From an uncultured Winogradskyella sp. (GTDB lineage Bacteria; Bacteroidota; Bacteroidia; Flavobacteriales; Flavobacteriaceae): 64,000 nt of DNA. A model generated the notes under the pieces. That model made no database searches. It was not told the origin of the DNA and saw only the letters and a list, made by a program, of their open reading frames with translations. Numbering within the stretch: position 1 is the first letter of the stretch; the number at the start of each line of letters is the position of its first letter. The DNA lies in NCBI RefSeq assembly GCF_947498005.1, contig NZ_CANMIW010000005.1, forward strand, positions 248,001 through 312,000. The letters run 5' to 3'. The position numbers and the translations under genes are program-made. Below, in pieces: positions 63,061 to 64,000 of the stretch.

Positions 63061-64000
63061 ATGATTAAGAGGATTCTCACCTTATTTTTAATGCTATTGG
63101 CATTGCCTGTGTTCGCACAATTAGGTGGAGAATCAACTTATCAATTTCTTAACTTAGTATCGTCTCCGAGACAGGCAGCATTAGGAGGGAAAATTATTAC
63201 TAATTTCGATCATGATGTTACTGAAGCACTATACAATCCGGCTTCAATAAATTATCAAATGAATAATCAGTTGGCCGTGAATTACTCAAATTACTTAGGA
63301 GGAATCAGCTACGGAACTGCAGCATATGCTTATACTTGGGATAGACATGTGCAAACTTTTCATTTTGGTGTAACCTATATTAATTATGGCTCGTTTGATG
63401 GTTATGATTTAAATGGGAATTCTACAGGAACGTTTAGTGGCAATGAAACAGCAATTTCATTTGGGTATAATTATCAAATTCCATATTCAGATTTTTATGT
63501 AGGTGCTAATATTAAGTTTATTACATCTTTATTAGAACAATATAATTCGGTTGGTGGAGCCTTAGATTTTGGCGTAATGTATATTAATGAAAAGTTAGAT
63601 TTTCATGCGGCATTAACAGTAAGAAATGTTGGGACGCAGTTTTCTACTTATGCTGGTCAACACGAGCCTTTACCATTTGAGATTAATTTTGGCATGTCTC
63701 AAACCTTAGAGAATATGCCGTTGCGTTGGCATGTCACTCTAGAGAACTTGCAACAATGGCCAATTTCTGTAGAAAATCCGGCAAGAGCAACCACAGATTT
63801 AGATGGTAACCAAACGGAAGAAAAATTAAGCTTTTTTAATAAAGGGTTACGACATCTTATTTTAGGAGCAGAATTATTTCCTGAAGGAGGTTTTAATTTA
63901 AGATTTGGTTATAACTTTAGACGCGCAGAAGAATTACGAATAGTTGATCAGAGAAACTTTTCTGGTTTATCGTTTGGCGTAGGTATTAAGCTCAATAAAA
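63061..64000 (+). CDS. porQ: type IX secretion system protein PorQ (partial)
   Basis: The gene starts at 63061 with a signal peptide (MIKRILTLFLMLLALPVFAQ) and runs 313 codons to the window edge with no stop. The mature part is a beta-barrel with LGGESTYQFLNLVSSPRQAA, ALYNPASINYQMNNQLAVNY and NIKFITSLLEQYNSVGG, as in PorQ, an outer-membrane component of type IX secretion, which exports sorting-domain cargo such as the protein at 20314. Most of the protein is present. Confidence 0.9.
   Translation, partial: MIKRILTLFLMLLALPVFAQLGGESTYQFLNLVSSPRQAALGGKIITNFDHDVTEALYNPASINYQMNNQLAVNYSNYLGGISYGTAAYAYTWDRHVQTFHFGVTYINYGSFDGYDLNGNSTGTFSGNETAISFGYNYQIPYSDFYVGANIKFITSLLEQYNSVGGALDFGVMYINEKLDFHAALTVRNVGTQFSTYAGQHEPLPFEINFGMSQTLENMPLRWHVTLENLQQWPISVENPARATTDLDGNQTEEKLSFFNKGLRHLILGAELFPEGGFNLRFGYNFRRAEELRIVDQRNFSGLSFGVGIKLNK

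Noticed and set aside
1..64000. tRNA or rRNA genes
   Set aside because: No cloverleaf-like stretch with a T-loop GTTC and matching acceptor arms, and no rRNA sequence, was seen anywhere.

Overview
The window is typical of a marine-type Flavobacteriaceae (Bacteroidota) chromosome. It is AT-rich, lacks clear Shine-Dalgarno sites, and has several upstream matches to the Bacteroidota -7 promoter element TAnnTTTG. It carries gliding-motility genes (gldF, gldG), a type IX secretion gene (porQ), a secreted protein with a type IX C-terminal sorting domain, a TonB-dependent receptor, and several Flavobacteria-specific DUF families. I see no rRNA, tRNA, prophage, transposase or CRISPR array. Most of the window is core genome with small accessory islands.

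Layout. 0-1.6 kb: end of an RND efflux permease and three small companions. 1.7-9.2 kb: dnaN, gldG, an unusual membrane gene, gldF, an ABM monooxygenase and a SAM hydroxide adenosyltransferase on the minus strand, then phoH and purC on the plus strand. 9.4-13.5 kb: DUF6048, DUF6452, rlmD and an MscS-like TM-helix channel (minus). 13.6-15.1 kb: SRPBCC protein, ECF sigma factor and DUF6768 membrane protein. 15.3-20.3 kb: rocD, small membrane proteins, an Smr endonuclease-like protein, a calcium-repeat lipoprotein and a cysteine desulfurase. 20.3-26.4 kb: T9SS cargo protein, TonB receptor and M23 peptidase. 26.7-29.1 kb: coiled-coil gene, zapA, a probable 6S RNA and rny. 29.5-31.6 kb: a GpsA-like/TagD-like fusion with a LicD-family transferase. 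31.6-35.9 kb: PAS histidine kinase, xerD, three lipoproteins and aroQ. 36-37.7 kb: three small beta-barrel proteins. 37.8-40.4 kb: lpd, a DinB-like protein and msrB. 40.6-50.2 kb: glycogen cluster glgA-glgC-glgB, a two-gene membrane pair, a GH31 glucosidase and an M48 protease. 50.3-56.4 kb: UMF1-type MFS transporter, then a polyamine cluster (lipoprotein, speD, a broken secreted-protein gene, GSP-synthase-like ATP-grasp ligase, YgiB-like lipoprotein, membrane spermidine synthase). 56.6-59.5 kb: ECF sigma, putative anti-sigma and two adhesin-like surface proteins. 59.8-64 kb: lon, a triple-LysM protein and porQ (cut by the window end).

The two most interesting modules are as follows. (1) The polyamine cluster at 51.7-56.4 kb: SpeD and a membrane SpeE could make an aminopropyl polyamine, and the ATP-grasp enzyme could ligate it to a carboxylate. 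The neighbouring YgiB-like lipoprotein, whose C-terminus is Gly-Gly, is a plausible acceptor. (2) The 29.5-31.6 kb pair: a predicted glycerol-3-phosphate dehydrogenase-like domain that has lost three expected catalytic residues is fused to a CDP-glycerol-type cytidylyltransferase and overlaps a LicD/fukutin-like phosphotransferase gene. This suggests glycerol-phosphate-type decoration of a surface glycan in a Gram-negative. A probable 6S RNA between zapA and rny, an extra gene between gldF and gldG, and an eight-copy heptanucleotide repeat just upstream of gldF also merit checking.
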